The notes under the pieces are model-generated. The model did not search any database and was not told the DNA's origin. It saw only the letters and a list, made by a program, of their open reading frames with translations. From Azospirillum sp. B4 (lineage in GTDB: Bacteria > Pseudomonadota > Alphaproteobacteria > Azospirillales > Azospirillaceae), in assembly GCF_000333275.1 (NCBI RefSeq), contig NZ_BACU01000527.1:104398-168397 (forward strand): 64,000 nt of DNA. Direction: 5' to 3'. Below are positions 34,816 to 43,603 of the stretch, piece after piece. The position numbers and the translations under genes were made by a program. The stretch's first letter is position 1. Each line of letters begins with the position of its first letter.

Positions 34816-35058
34816 TCGGCGCACGGGATGGCGGCGGGATATTTCCACGCCGATTCCCCCTGGTTTAACCATTTTTTTGGATTACCTGATGGATGTGGGG
34901 GCGCCGGGGGGGTACCACCAAGGCCTGAACGGGGATTCATCGCCATCATGGCAACGTAGCAATGACCAGCCTCGCCCTGACCGGAAAGTGCGCCGGATAG
35001 CGGTGGCACCCGCCCGGATTGTCCTTTAGTTTAGCCGCCACACGTCACGGACTGCTGC

Positions 35059-35442
35059 ATGGCCACGGTTGCCGCCCCCGCCAAATGTGTCCTCATCGTT
35101 GAGGACAATGAGCTGAACATGAAGCTCTTCAATGATCTGCTGGAGGCGCACGGCTATCGCACGGTGCAGACCCGCGATGGCGGCATGGCCGTGGAACTGG
35201 CGCGGACCCACCGTCCGGATCTTATACTTATGGACATACAGCTTCCGGAGCTTTCCGGTCTGGACGTGACGCGCTGGTTGAAGGAAGATCAACAGCTTGG
35301 GGACATTCCCATCGTCGCGGTCACGGCCTTTGCCATGAAGGGCGATGAGGAGCGTATCCGTGAGGCCGGTTGTGACGATTACATCGCTAAACCGATCTCG
35401 GTTGCCACTTTCATCCGGACAGTCCGTCGCTTTCTGGATTAG
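35059..35442 (+). CDS. divK: Single-domain response regulator DivK
   Basis: 127 residues, receiver domain only. Acidic pocket VEDNEL, phospho-acceptor Asp59 ([16 protein letters not shown]), Thr in VTAFAMKG, and Lys in YIAKPIS. It matches DivK, the cell-cycle and polarity regulator of alphaproteobacteria, acting with PleC/DivJ-type kinases. It precedes pleD by 63 bp, as in Caulobacter, and no output domain exists. Confidence 0.92.
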   Translation: MATVAAPAKCVLIVEDNELNMKLFNDLLEAHGYRTVQTRDGGMAVELARTHRPDLILMDIQLPELSGLDVTRWLKEDQQLGDIPIVAVTAFAMKGDEERIREAGCDDYIAKPISVATFIRTVRRFLD

Positions 35443-35505
35443 GGTGCGCAATGGTACCTTGGATAAAGCCGCGCCATCCCCGCCGCGGCCGGAATAAGTG
35501 GTGTC

Positions 35506-36954
35506 ATGTCGGCTCGCGTCCTGGTCGTTGATGATGTCCTGCCCAACGTCAAGCTGCTTGCGGCGAAGCTGACGCGCGAGTACTTCGACGTCATCACCGC
35601 CAGCAGTGGCCCCGAAGCGCTGGAAAAGATCAAGGCGCAGGCGCCCGACATCGTGTTGCTGGACGTCATGATGCCCGGCATGGACGGCTTCGAGGTGTGT
35701 GAGCGCATCCGCAGCGATCCGGCCATCATGCACATTCCCGTCGTCATGGTCACGGCGCTGTCCGATATCGCCGACCGCGTGCGGGGCCTTGAGGCCGGCG
35801 CCGATGATTTCCTGACCAAGCCCGTCAACGACGTGGCGCTGTTCGCCCGTGTGCGTTCCCTGGTCCGTCTCAAGATGATGATGGACGAATGGCGTTTGCG
35901 CGAAAGCACCTCGGGCCAGCTGGGCATGCTGGTCTCCACCGACAGCATGCACAACCAGTCGGCGGAGGGCGCCAACGTGCTGGTGGTCGAGGACAGTTCC
36001 ATCGACCTGGACAAGATCACCGAGACGCTGGGCCGCGATCGCGGCCGGGTGGTGGCGGCCGATACCTGCGCCCGTGGTCTGGAACAGGCGCTGGCCGGGG
36101 ACTTCGACTTCATCGTCATCAGCCTGACCCTGATGCGTGAGGACGGCCTGCGCCTCTGTTCCCAGCTGCGCTCGCAGGAGAAGACCCGCCAGGTACCGGT
36201 GCTGCTGGTGGCGGACGAAACCGACATCGACCGCGTGGCCAAGGGCCTGGAACTGGGCGCCAATGACTACCTGATCAAGCCCATCGACCGGAACGAGCTG
36301 ATGGCCCGCGCGCGGACCCAGATCCGGCGCAAGCGCTATCAGGACCGGCTGCGCGCGAATTACGAGCAGAGCTTGTCCCTGGCCCTGACCGACAGCCTGA
36401 CCGGGTTGTTCAACCGCCGCTACCTCAGCGCCCACCTGCCGCGGCTGCTGGACAGGGGCGGCGACAACCACAAGCCCGTGGCAGCCCTGCTGTTCGACAT
36501 CGACCATTTCAAGGTGGTGAATGACACCTACGGCCATGGCGTGGGTGACGAGGTGCTGAAGGAGGTGGCGCTGCGCGCCAGCCGCAACCTGCGCAACTTC
36601 GATCTGGTGGCGCGCCTGGGTGGTGAGGAATTCGTCGTCGTCATGCCCGACACCGACCTGGCCGCCGGCGTGCTGGTGGCGGAGCGTCTGCGCCGCCGCA
36701 TCGCCGAGACGCCTTTCGCCGTGACGGCCGAAGGCGGGCAGATCACGGTCACCATCTCCATCGGCGTGGCCGTGGCGGTTGGCGCCATGGGTCCGGAAGG
36801 CCGCATGGAAACCGGCGACAGCCTGCTGCGTCGGGCCGACATGGCCTTGTATGAGGCCAAGCGCGCCGGCCGCAACCGCGTCGTCACCGACAGCAGCCCG
36901 GATGCCGCGCCGCCGGCCCGGCAGGACGCCCCGGATCTCACCCTGCCGCGCTGA
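35506..36954 (+). CDS. pleD: Response regulator/diguanylate cyclase PleD
   Basis: 482 residues: receiver 1 (phospho-acceptor Asp53, LLDVMMPGMDGFEV), receiver 2 (residues about 155-275) whose acceptor position is replaced (FDFIVISLTLMREDG, Ser for Asp), then GGDEF with the GGEEF active site (RLGGEEF). The I-site RNFD lies five residues before it. This is the domain order and degeneracy of Caulobacter PleD, which makes cyclic-di-GMP on phosphorylation during the swarmer-to-stalked transition. It probably shares an operon with divK. Confidence 0.94.
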   Translation: MSARVLVVDDVLPNVKLLAAKLTREYFDVITASSGPEALEKIKAQAPDIVLLDVMMPGMDGFEVCERIRSDPAIMHIPVVMVTALSDIADRVRGLEAGADDFLTKPVNDVALFARVRSLVRLKMMMDEWRLRESTSGQLGMLVSTDSMHNQSAEGANVLVVEDSSIDLDKITETLGRDRGRVVAADTCARGLEQALAGDFDFIVISLTLMREDGLRLCSQLRSQEKTRQVPVLLVADETDIDRVAKGLELGANDYLIKPIDRNELMARARTQIRRKRYQDRLRANYEQSLSLALTDSLTGLFNRRYLSAHLPRLLDRGGDNHKPVAALLFDIDHFKVVNDTYGHGVGDEVLKEVALRASRNLRNFDLVARLGGEEFVVVMPDTDLAAGVLVAERLRRRIAETPFAVTAEGGQITVTISIGVAVAVGAMGPEGRMETGDSLLRRADMALYEAKRAGRNRVVTDSSPDAAPPARQDAPDLTLPR

Positions 36955-37032
36955 GGCGGGCTTTCCCTCCCCAAATGCCGCTGTTTGTGCTTTAAGGCGC
37001 ACAGGCCGTGCCCCACCGCTTGTCGGGGGGCC

Positions 37033-39492
37033 ATGCCTTCCCGCAGGCTTGAAGGGCCGTCCCAACCCATGTCCGCCGCCGCCCCATCGCCAGCCCCCCC
37101 GCCCGCGGAACCAATGCCCCCGGAACCAACAACCGCGGTGCGCGGCGATGCCGACTGGCGGCTGGCGGCCTTGCTGGCCGACCATCCCGATCCCGGTGAG
37201 GCGGTGGCCGCGCTGTCGCAGGCCTTCCGTGAGCTGTCGGCCACGGCCGCCCAGTTGCGCCGGGCGGAGCGGCGCACCCGCGAGCGTCTGGTCCAGGCCC
37301 AGGCCCGGGCGGAACGGCAGCGCGGTGATCTGGCCGCGGAGATCGCATGGCTGCGGGCCCGCCTGGCGGGGATGGAGGCCAGCACCTCCTGGCGCCTGAC
37401 CGCCCCCTTGCGCGCCCTGCTGACCCGCTTGCCCGGACTGGCGGCCGGGCTGCGCCCGCCGCTGCGCTGGCTGGGCTGGACACTGACCGGCCGGCTGGGC
37501 CCTCAGCTGCGCCGCCGTCGCCAGCTGGCCCGCTGGTACCGTCTTGTGGCCGGTGACGCGCTGTTCGACGCGGACTGGTATCGCCAGGAATATCCGGAAG
37601 TTGTGGCCGGTGGCGCCGATCCGGTGCTGGACTACCTCACGGCCGGTGCCGCCGCCGGCCGCAACCCCGGCCCCGGCTTCTCCACCCGCCACTACCTGGA
37701 CCACAACCCGGACGTGGCCGCCGCCGGCGTCAACCCGCTGGTTCATTATCTGGAACAGGGGCGGGACCAGGGCCGGCCCACGGCGCCCGCCTTCCAGCCG
37801 CGCTTCAGCCGTGACCGCGACTACGATGCCTGGATCCAGGCGCATGAGGCGGTGGATGACGCGGCGCTGGAGCGTTTGCGGGCGTTGGTGGCGGCGCTGA
37901 CCGCGCGTCCCGTCATCTCTCTGCTGCTGCCGATCGAGGAGATGGACCTGGCGTCGCTGGAGCGGACCGTCGCGTCGGTGCGGGGCCAGCTCTATCCCGA
38001 TTGGGAGCTGTGTGTCGCCCTGGACCCCGCCGCCGACCCGGCGGTGGTGGCAGACCTGCGCCGCCAGGCCGATCAGGATGGCCGCATCCGGCTGGCCGTG
38101 GGGCGGGAGGCACGCCTTCCGGCCGCGCTCGCGCTGGCCGGTGGCGACCACATCGCCCGGCTGGACCAGGGGGACGCGCTGTCGCCCGCCGCCCTCTATT
38201 GGGTGGCGGCGGAACTGGGTGACTGGCCCGACACCGACGCCCTGTTCAGTGATGAGGACACGATCGACGCCGATGGCTTCCGCCGCGATCCGAACTTCAA
38301 ACCGGATTGGAACCCCGCCCTGATGCTGGGCCAGGACGCCTTCGCCCGCCTGGGCGTGTTCCGTCGTGCCCTGGTGCTGGCGGCGGGCGGCTACCGCCCG
38401 GGGTTCGAGGGTGCGGAGGATCATGATCTGGCGCTGCGGGTGGCGGCGGTGACAGGCCCCGACCACATCCGCCATGTCCCCCGCGTCCTCTATCATCGCG
38501 CCGCGCGGGCGGTGGCCGGGCCCGGCGCCTGGCAGGCTGGCAGGCGCGCGGTGGAGGATCATCTGGTCCGCCTGGGCCGGCCGGGCACGGTCTCCCCCGC
38601 CGGTGATGGCCATTATCGGGTCGACTACGCCCTGACGGCGCTGCCGCGCGTCTCCATCATCATCCCCACCCGGAACGGGCTGGATCTGCTGCGCGGCTGC
38701 ATCGACAGCCTGCGCACCGTGTCCACATACCCCGATACCGAGATCATCGTGGTGGACAACGGCAGCGACGAGGCCGCGACGCTGGAGTATCTGGGGGACC
38801 TGGCGGCGGCGGGTGCCATCCGCGTGCTGCGCGACGACGGCCCCTTCAACTATTCACGCCTCAACAACCGCGCGGCGGACATGGCCACCGGCGACTATCT
38901 CTGCCTGCTGAACAATGACACCGTGGTGATCACGCCGGACTGGCTGGGGCACATGATGGCGCATGCCCTGCAGCCCGACGTGGGTGCCGTGGGGGCCATG
39001 TTGTACTACGCCGACGACACCATCCAGCATGCCGGCGTCGTCATCGGCATGGGTGGCGTCGCCGGCCATGTGCATCGCCGGCTACCGCGCGGGCAGGGCG
39101 GTTATTTCGGGCGAGCGGCGCTGACCCAGGACGTGTCGGCGGTGACGGGCGCCTGTCTGCTGACGCGGCGGTCGCTGTACCAGGAACTGGGCGGCCTTAA
39201 CGAGCGCGCGCTGACGGTGGCCTTCAACGACGTCGACTATTGTCTGCGCCTGCGCGCGGCCGGATATCGCGTGGTGTGGGCGGCGACGGCGGAGCTGTAC
39301 CATCTGGAGTCGGTGTCGCGCGGCCCGGACACCGACCCGGCCAAGCAGCGACGCTTCGCGGCGGAGATCGACTATATGGTGGAACGGTGGGCGGACGTGA
39401 TGCACGCCGACCCCTGCTTCAATCCCAACCTGGACCTGCAATCGACCACGCCCCGGCTGGCCCGGCAGTCCCGGCTGTCGACTTCTTTTTGA
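37033..39492 (+). CDS. Two-domain family 2 glycosyltransferase
   Basis: 819 residues. A Pro/Ala-rich start, an Arg-rich coiled coil (about 65-115), a stretch with two short repeats of the kind DADWYRQEYPEVVAGGADPV and TRHYLDHNPDVAAAGVNPL, then a first GT-A-like domain (from VISLLLPIEEMDL, with DEDTID). A second, better preserved GT2 domain follows (SIIIPTRNGLDLLRGCIDSL, DNGSDE, CLLNNDT, and a late FNDVDYCLRL). This layout occurs in rhamnan, O-antigen and S-layer glycan enzymes. ATG 37033 follows a G-run ribosome site; 37069 is an alternative. It lies between pleD and rpmG, which are otherwise often close. Confidence 0.88.
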   Translation: MPSRRLEGPSQPMSAAAPSPAPPPAEPMPPEPTTAVRGDADWRLAALLADHPDPGEAVAALSQAFRELSATAAQLRRAERRTRERLVQAQARAERQRGDLAAEIAWLRARLAGMEASTSWRLTAPLRALLTRLPGLAAGLRPPLRWLGWTLTGRLGPQLRRRRQLARWYRLVAGDALFDADWYRQEYPEVVAGGADPVLDYLTAGAAAGRNPGPGFSTRHYLDHNPDVAAAGVNPLVHYLEQGRDQGRPTAPAFQPRFSRDRDYDAWIQAHEAVDDAALERLRALVAALTARPVISLLLPIEEMDLASLERTVASVRGQLYPDWELCVALDPAADPAVVADLRRQADQDGRIRLAVGREARLPAALALAGGDHIARLDQGDALSPAALYWVAAELGDWPDTDALFSDEDTIDADGFRRDPNFKPDWNPALMLGQDAFARLGVFRRALVLAAGGYRPGFEGAEDHDLALRVAAVTGPDHIRHVPRVLYHRAARAVAGPGAWQAGRRAVEDHLVRLGRPGTVSPAGDGHYRVDYALTALPRVSIIIPTRNGLDLLRGCIDSLRTVSTYPDTEIIVVDNGSDEAATLEYLGDLAAAGAIRVLRDDGPFNYSRLNNRAADMATGDYLCLLNNDTVVITPDWLGHMMAHALQPDVGAVGAMLYYADDTIQHAGVVIGMGGVAGHVHRRLPRGQGGYFGRAALTQDVSAVTGACLLTRRSLYQELGGLNERALTVAFNDVDYCLRLRAAGYRVVWAATAELYHLESVSRGPDTDPAKQRRFAAEIDYMVERWADVMHADPCFNPNLDLQSTTPRLARQSRLSTSF

Positions 39493-40331
39493 TTCAGCCC
39501 CCAGGCGCCGGGCGCCGCCATCCGGCGGCTTATCCTCGGTTTCCAGTCCGCTACGCTCCCCGGAAGCCCGATCAGAACCGGTACAGCCGCTTGGCGACGC
39601 TGTCGGTCAGCCGCTGCCAGCGGGCGGCGCAGCCGCAAGCGCAAGGGCTGGCCGACATGCCGCCCATCCGGCCGGGCGCCGATGCGCGAATCCATGTCGC
39701 CGCGCTGGTGCACCGGGATGGGACGGACCAGGTAGGGGATGATGTCGTTCTCCCAATACCGGTCCATGGTCTGGTCGATGGGCATGAAGATGCGGCGGCC
39801 GTAGTCCAGCATGCGCCGTGCCCCGTCCTGGCGGATGAGATAGGCGCCGAAGCCCAGGACATGGGTGCCCAGGCGGTACAGCTCCCCGTCCCGCAACGCT
39901 TTCACGGGTTTGCCCAGGAACTGGGCGTTCCTGGGTTCCCGCACGCGCTTGCGCAGGGATTCCAGGCGCACCACCTGCCATTCCGGCCGGGGATCGGCCA
40001 GCAGGTCCTCGATGATCCGGGGGAAGGCGGGGCTCAGCGCCACATCGTCCTCCAGGATCAGGGCGACGGGGATGTCGTCCCGCACCATGCGCTGGTACAG
40101 GCGATAGTGGCTGAGATAGCAGCCGATCTCCGTGTCCAGCATCTCCACGCCATAGATGCGCAAGGTGCGGTCGCGGTCATAGGCGGCGCGGTCGGCGTCG
40201 CCCAGCTGGCGGCCGTTCACGGCCGGCACGAACTCCACCGCCAGGCCCAACCGCGCGCACTGTTCGGTCATGTGCGCGCGCCGCACCACGTCATGCTCAA
40301 GGTTGATGACGAAGATGGGGCAGGGGGCCAC
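39372..40331 (-). CDS. Family 25 glycosyltransferase, probably frameshifted near its end
   Basis: The first 210 residues are a GT25 (LPS-type glycosyltransferase) domain: PIFVINLEHDVVRRAHMTEQ, EIGCYLSHYRLYQRM, ALILEDDV and the late RPIPVHQRGDMDSRIG. After that the frame turns into Arg-rich sequence, crosses repeat copy C and runs 121 bp antisense into the 37033 gene. The other frame, ending at 39572, gives a plausible natural C-terminus (WQRLTDSVAKRLYRF). So a frameshift in about 39640-39690 is likely, or an assembly error. Start GTG 40331 with GGGAA upstream; the frame opens at 40364. Confidence 0.8.
   Translation of the reverse strand: MAPCPIFVINLEHDVVRRAHMTEQCARLGLAVEFVPAVNGRQLGDADRAAYDRDRTLRIYGVEMLDTEIGCYLSHYRLYQRMVRDDIPVALILEDDVALSPAFPRIIEDLLADPRPEWQVVRLESLRKRVREPRNAQFLGKPVKALRDGELYRLGTHVLGFGAYLIRQDGARRMLDYGRRIFMPIDQTMDRYWENDIIPYLVRPIPVHQRGDMDSRIGARPDGRHVGQPLRLRLRRPLAAADRQRRQAAVPVLIGLPGSVADWKPRISRRMAAPGAWGLNQKEVDSRDCRASRGVVDCRSRLGLKQGSACITSAHRSTI
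39497..39570. repeat. Dispersed intergenic repeat, copy C (short)
   Basis: About 74 bp matching the left two thirds of copy B: GCGCCGGGCGCCGCCATCCG then GCGGCTTATCCTCGGTTTCC and AGTCCGCTACGCTCCCCGGA. It lies between the two converging glycosyltransferase genes. Confidence 0.7.
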
Positions 40332-40400
40332 GGCAGCGTTCCCAAGGTTCTTTGGCCGGCCCACGCCTGTTCGTCACGGGGGCGCGGGCGTGCCAATAGG

Positions 40401-40424
40401 AAAGGGCCGCTCCAGGAGCGGCCC
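40401..40424 (-). terminator. Stem-loop terminator after rpmG
   Basis: GGGCCGCTCC/GGAGCGGCCC stem at 40404-40424, followed on the minus strand by TTTCC. It lies 97 bp after the rpmG stop. Confidence 0.65.
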
Positions 40425-40520
40425 TTCGCCTGATCAGTGTCCACCGGGTTCCGGATCCTCGCCGCCAGCCTGGGCGGGGCGAGGGCCTGGAACGGCGCGC
40501 CCGATACGGGCGCGCGGGAC

Positions 40521-40688
40521 TTACTTGATCTTGGCTTCCTTGAAGATCACGTGCTTGCGCGCGACCGGATCATACTTCCGGAATTCCAGCTTCTCGGTCG
40601 TCTTGCGCGGGTTCTTCTTCTTCACGTAGAAGAAGCCGGTTTCAGCGGAGCTGATCAGACGGATCAGCACGGTGTTCTGCTTGGCCAT
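40521..40688 (-). CDS. rpmG: 50S ribosomal protein L33
   Basis: 55 residues: [55 protein letters not shown], the full L33 pattern. This is the Cys-free (C-minus) form that does not bind zinc. ATG 40688 is chosen over a frame to 40703 because the protein then starts MAK, as usual. Confidence 0.96.
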   Translation of the reverse strand: MAKQNTVLIRLISSAETGFFYVKKKNPRKTTEKLEFRKYDPVARKHVIFKEAKIK

Positions 40689-40996
40689 GACCTTTAATCC
40701 CACCTACGACAACCCCGTTCGGTCGCCGGCGCGGCGGGTCGGGGGCGGTCAAAATCAATTCCGTACCGTGACCCTCTGGGGCACGGCGTCGCGGCACTTT
40801 AGTCAGCGGCACCTGAGAGTCAAGGCCAAAGAGCCATACGCGCCGGGAACGGGCGTTGGGGCAGGGGATGCGCGCGGCGCATGAGGCGGCAGGCGCCGCC
40901 GGCGGCTGTCCATGGCCTTCCGATCATCATCAACGCGGGGCCACTGATTCGATCATGTGGGGCGCCGGGCGGAATGGCGGTCCGGGACCGGCCGGG

Positions 40997-42595
40997 CTAT
41001 GGGCTGTTCTCGGCCGCCGGCTGGTCGGCCAGCAGCGTCTGGCTTGCCAATTGGGCCCGGCGCAGCAGGGCGGGGCTGGTCAGCAGGGTCTCCGCCACCC
41101 TCAGGTCCACGGCTTGCGGCCGGTTGCGTTCCGCCGGACAAGCGGCGCGGGTGGCGGCTGGGCGGGGCTGGGCCCGCAAGGCGGCCAGGATGGCGTCGGC
41201 GTCGGTGATGCCCGCCGTGCACAGGGCGGGGGCCAGGCCCTGGTGGTCGAACATGCGGCCGCTGGGCGTCACGATGCGCGACCAGGTGATGAACAGCTCC
41301 CCGCCATTGGGCAGGGGTGCCACGGTCTGCACCACGCCCTTGCCGAAGCTGGTGGTGCCCACGTCCAGTGCCCGGCCGCTGTCGACCAGGGCGCCCAGCA
41401 CGATCTCGGCGGAGGAGGCGGTCTGCCCGTCGGCCAGCACCACCAGGGGGGCGCCGTCCAGGACGTCGCCGGGGGTGGCGTCGTAATGCTGCACGCTGTC
41501 GGGGTGGCGGCCGATGGTGTTCAGGATGGGGCCGCCGGGCATGAACAGGTCGGCCACCGCCACCGCCTGGTCCAGCAGGCCGCCGGTGTTGCCGCGCAGG
41601 TCCAGAACCCAGCCGGTGGGCGCGGCCCCGGTGGCATCCCCGTCCCGCAGATGGCGGACGGCGGCGGCCAGGGCGTCCGCCGTGCCGGCGTTGAACCGGC
41701 TGACATGCAGCACGCCCACCGGGCCCGCCCGCTCCGCCGTCACCGTGGGCAGGATGATGCGCTGCCGGCTGATCAGCACGGTCAGCGCCGTGGCGCCCCG
41801 GCTGACGCGCAGGGGCACGCCCGTCCCCTCCGGACCGCTGAGGCGGGCCATGACCGCCTCCACCGTCAGGGCGGTGCCGCCGCCGGTGCCGTCCACCGGC
41901 TGGCCGCCCACGGCGGTGATCAGGTCGCCCACCCACAGGCCGGCGACGGCGGCCGGGCTGCCGGGGGCGACGGCGATGATGCGGAAGCCGCGCTGTGTCT
42001 CCTCCAGCGTCACGCCGATGCCGACGTAGCCCTCCCGCCGGGTCCGCTCCGTCCGCGCCGCCGCCGGCACCGAATAGCGGCTGTAGGGGTCCAGGTCCGC
42101 GGTCGCCCCCTCCAGCAGGGCGCGGTAGAGCAGGTCCCGCGTCTGGTCGGCGGGGGTCAGGTCGGGGGCTTGCGCCGCCGTCCAGTCGGTGATCGTGGCG
42201 GCGGCATGGGCCCAGGCCCGTACTTCCGGGCCGTTGGGCAGCGCGAAGGTGTGGGGTGCCCGATTGCCCACGGCCAGGGTCACGGCGGTGCCGCCCGGTT
42301 GCAGCGACACCGACAGGTTGGGGATGACCATGCCGGCATGGACCAGGCCATCAACCACCAGCCGGCGCATGTCCACGGGATCCAGGTACAGCTCGTCGAT
42401 CTTGCCATAGGCGCTTTGGTAGAACTGCTCGGCGGTGACGGCGCCGCGCTCACCATGACCACTGGCGCAAGCCGCCAGGGCCAGTAAGCCGGCCACGGCC
42501 GACAGGCTCCGGCCCAGGGCGGCGCCCCGGCGGATGCAGGCCGATTTCAACAGGGCGTGCCGGACAGGACGTGCCCAGCCTGTGGCAGGGGCCAC
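40997..42595 (-). CDS. S41-family C-terminal processing protease, lipoprotein
   Basis: 532 residues. GTG start at 42595, with GGGAGG five bases upstream. A long basic N-region, then a lipobox (LAACAS, Cys43) suggests an outer- or inner-membrane lipoprotein in the periplasm. PDZ domain around residues 190-265 (GYVGIGVTLEETQRGFRIIA, GDLITAVGGQPVDG), then the S41 peptidase with catalytic Ser in GQTASSAEIVLG and Lys in TSFGKGVVQ. It resembles CtpA and tail-specific proteases. It follows DUF983 by 25 bp in the dprA-topA-rnr run. Confidence 0.85.
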   Translation of the reverse strand: MAPATGWARPVRHALLKSACIRRGAALGRSLSAVAGLLALAACASGHGERGAVTAEQFYQSAYGKIDELYLDPVDMRRLVVDGLVHAGMVIPNLSVSLQPGGTAVTLAVGNRAPHTFALPNGPEVRAWAHAAATITDWTAAQAPDLTPADQTRDLLYRALLEGATADLDPYSRYSVPAAARTERTRREGYVGIGVTLEETQRGFRIIAVAPGSPAAVAGLWVGDLITAVGGQPVDGTGGGTALTVEAVMARLSGPEGTGVPLRVSRGATALTVLISRQRIILPTVTAERAGPVGVLHVSRFNAGTADALAAAVRHLRDGDATGAAPTGWVLDLRGNTGGLLDQAVAVADLFMPGGPILNTIGRHPDSVQHYDATPGDVLDGAPLVVLADGQTASSAEIVLGALVDSGRALDVGTTSFGKGVVQTVAPLPNGGELFITWSRIVTPSGRMFDHQGLAPALCTAGITDADAILAALRAQPRPAATRAACPAERNRPQAVDLRVAETLLTSPALLRRAQLASQTLLADQPAAENSP

Positions 42596-42620
42596 AGCAC
42601 CTCCCGATTTGTTTTGTCCC

Positions 42621-43103
42621 TTAGCCGCGGATGCCCATGGCCCACTGCACGCCGATCACGGCCCCCTTGAACAGGGGCAGCAAGGCCAGCGACAGGCCCA
42701 CGGTCAACGGCCCCCACAGGGCGGCATGCACCCAGAGGGCGGGATGAAAATTCTGTTCCACCGCCAGGGCGGCGCCCACCACGATATGGCCGACGACGAA
42801 GATGGTAAAGTAGGGCGGCGCGTCGTCGGCGCGGAATTTGCCCGTCTCCAGCCCGCAGTTGGTGCAGACCGGCGCCACCTTGGTGTAGCCGACGAACAGG
42901 GTGTGCGCGCCGCAGTTGGGGCAGCAGCGGCGGATGCCACGCATCATGGCCGTGCCGGCCATGCCCTTGGGTGGGGCGATGATCTCCTCCGGCGCGTCGG
43001 CCAGGGTGTCCGTGTCCATCATGATGTCCTCCATCCGGGCGACGCGGGCCTCGCGGGCTGCCCTCGGGTGTTCATCGACGGGAGGGACGGGGTCGGTCGT
43101 CAT
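42621..43103 (-). CDS. DUF983 membrane protein with zinc-ribbon
   Basis: 160 residues. A polar N-terminus, two CxxC motifs (CCPNCG and CTNCG, about 20 apart) that form a zinc ribbon, then two membrane helices (PYFTIFVVGHIVVGAALAV, and HAALWGPLTVGLSLALLPLF). The DUF983 family is common beside rnr and rpmG in alphaproteobacteria, which holds here. Function unknown. Confidence 0.9.
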   Translation of the reverse strand: MTTDPVPPVDEHPRAAREARVARMEDIMMDTDTLADAPEEIIAPPKGMAGTAMMRGIRRCCPNCGAHTLFVGYTKVAPVCTNCGLETGKFRADDAPPYFTIFVVGHIVVGAALAVEQNFHPALWVHAALWGPLTVGLSLALLPLFKGAVIGVQWAMGIRG

Positions 43104-43210
43104 GGCCTAGATGATGGGTACGGCCGGAGCCATGGTCCAGACGCGTTTGCCGGACGTCAGCTCTGCCATCAACACTTGTTGTGATTTGTGGGAATTGTGA
43201 ACCAGGCGAA

Positions 43211-43603
43211 TCAGCTGTTCAGCTGCAGCAGATCCCAGCGTGTGCCGTAGAGATCCTGGAACACGACGACGGTGCCATAGGCCTCCACCCGCGGCTCCTC
43301 ACAGAAGGTGACGCCGGCGACCGTCATGCGGTGGTAATCGCGCCAGAAATCGTCGGTGCGCAGGAACAGGAAGACGCGGCCGCCCGCCTGGTTGCCGATG
43401 GCGGCCTCCTGCTCCGCCCCCACCGCCTTGGCCAACAGCAGACGCGTCTCATTTGATCCCGGCGGCGCCATCACCACCCAGCGCTTGCCCCCGCCCAGGT
43501 CGGTGTCCTCCACCGCGTTGAAGCCCAGGACATCGCGGTACCACGCCTTGGCCTCGTCATAGTCACGCACGATCAGGGCGACGCTACCGATGAACTGGCT
43601 CAT
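43211..43603 (-). CDS. VOC-family (glyoxalase/extradiol-like) protein
   Basis: 130 residues, two beta-alpha-beta-beta-beta modules. GSVALIVRDYDEAKAWYRDV at the start; FLFLRTDDFWRDYHRM and FQDLYGTRWDLLQL in the second half, with the likely metal-binding Glu replaced or displaced, so activity is uncertain. Its ATG follows the rnr stop with no gap, so the two are translated together. Substrate unknown. Confidence 0.85.
   Translation of the reverse strand: MSQFIGSVALIVRDYDEAKAWYRDVLGFNAVEDTDLGGGKRWVVMAPPGSNETRLLLAKAVGAEQEAAIGNQAGGRVFLFLRTDDFWRDYHRMTVAGVTFCEEPRVEAYGTVVVFQDLYGTRWDLLQLNS

Noticed and set aside
32848..34872. 674-codon minus-strand open frame
   Set aside because: Antisense to the FUSC gene; Gln/Gly/Arg-rich shadow.
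35026..38613. 1195-codon minus-strand open frame
   Set aside because: Antisense to divK, pleD and the glycosyltransferase gene, His/Gln/Gly/Arg-rich like a high-GC shadow, no domain; three recognised genes occupy the other strand.
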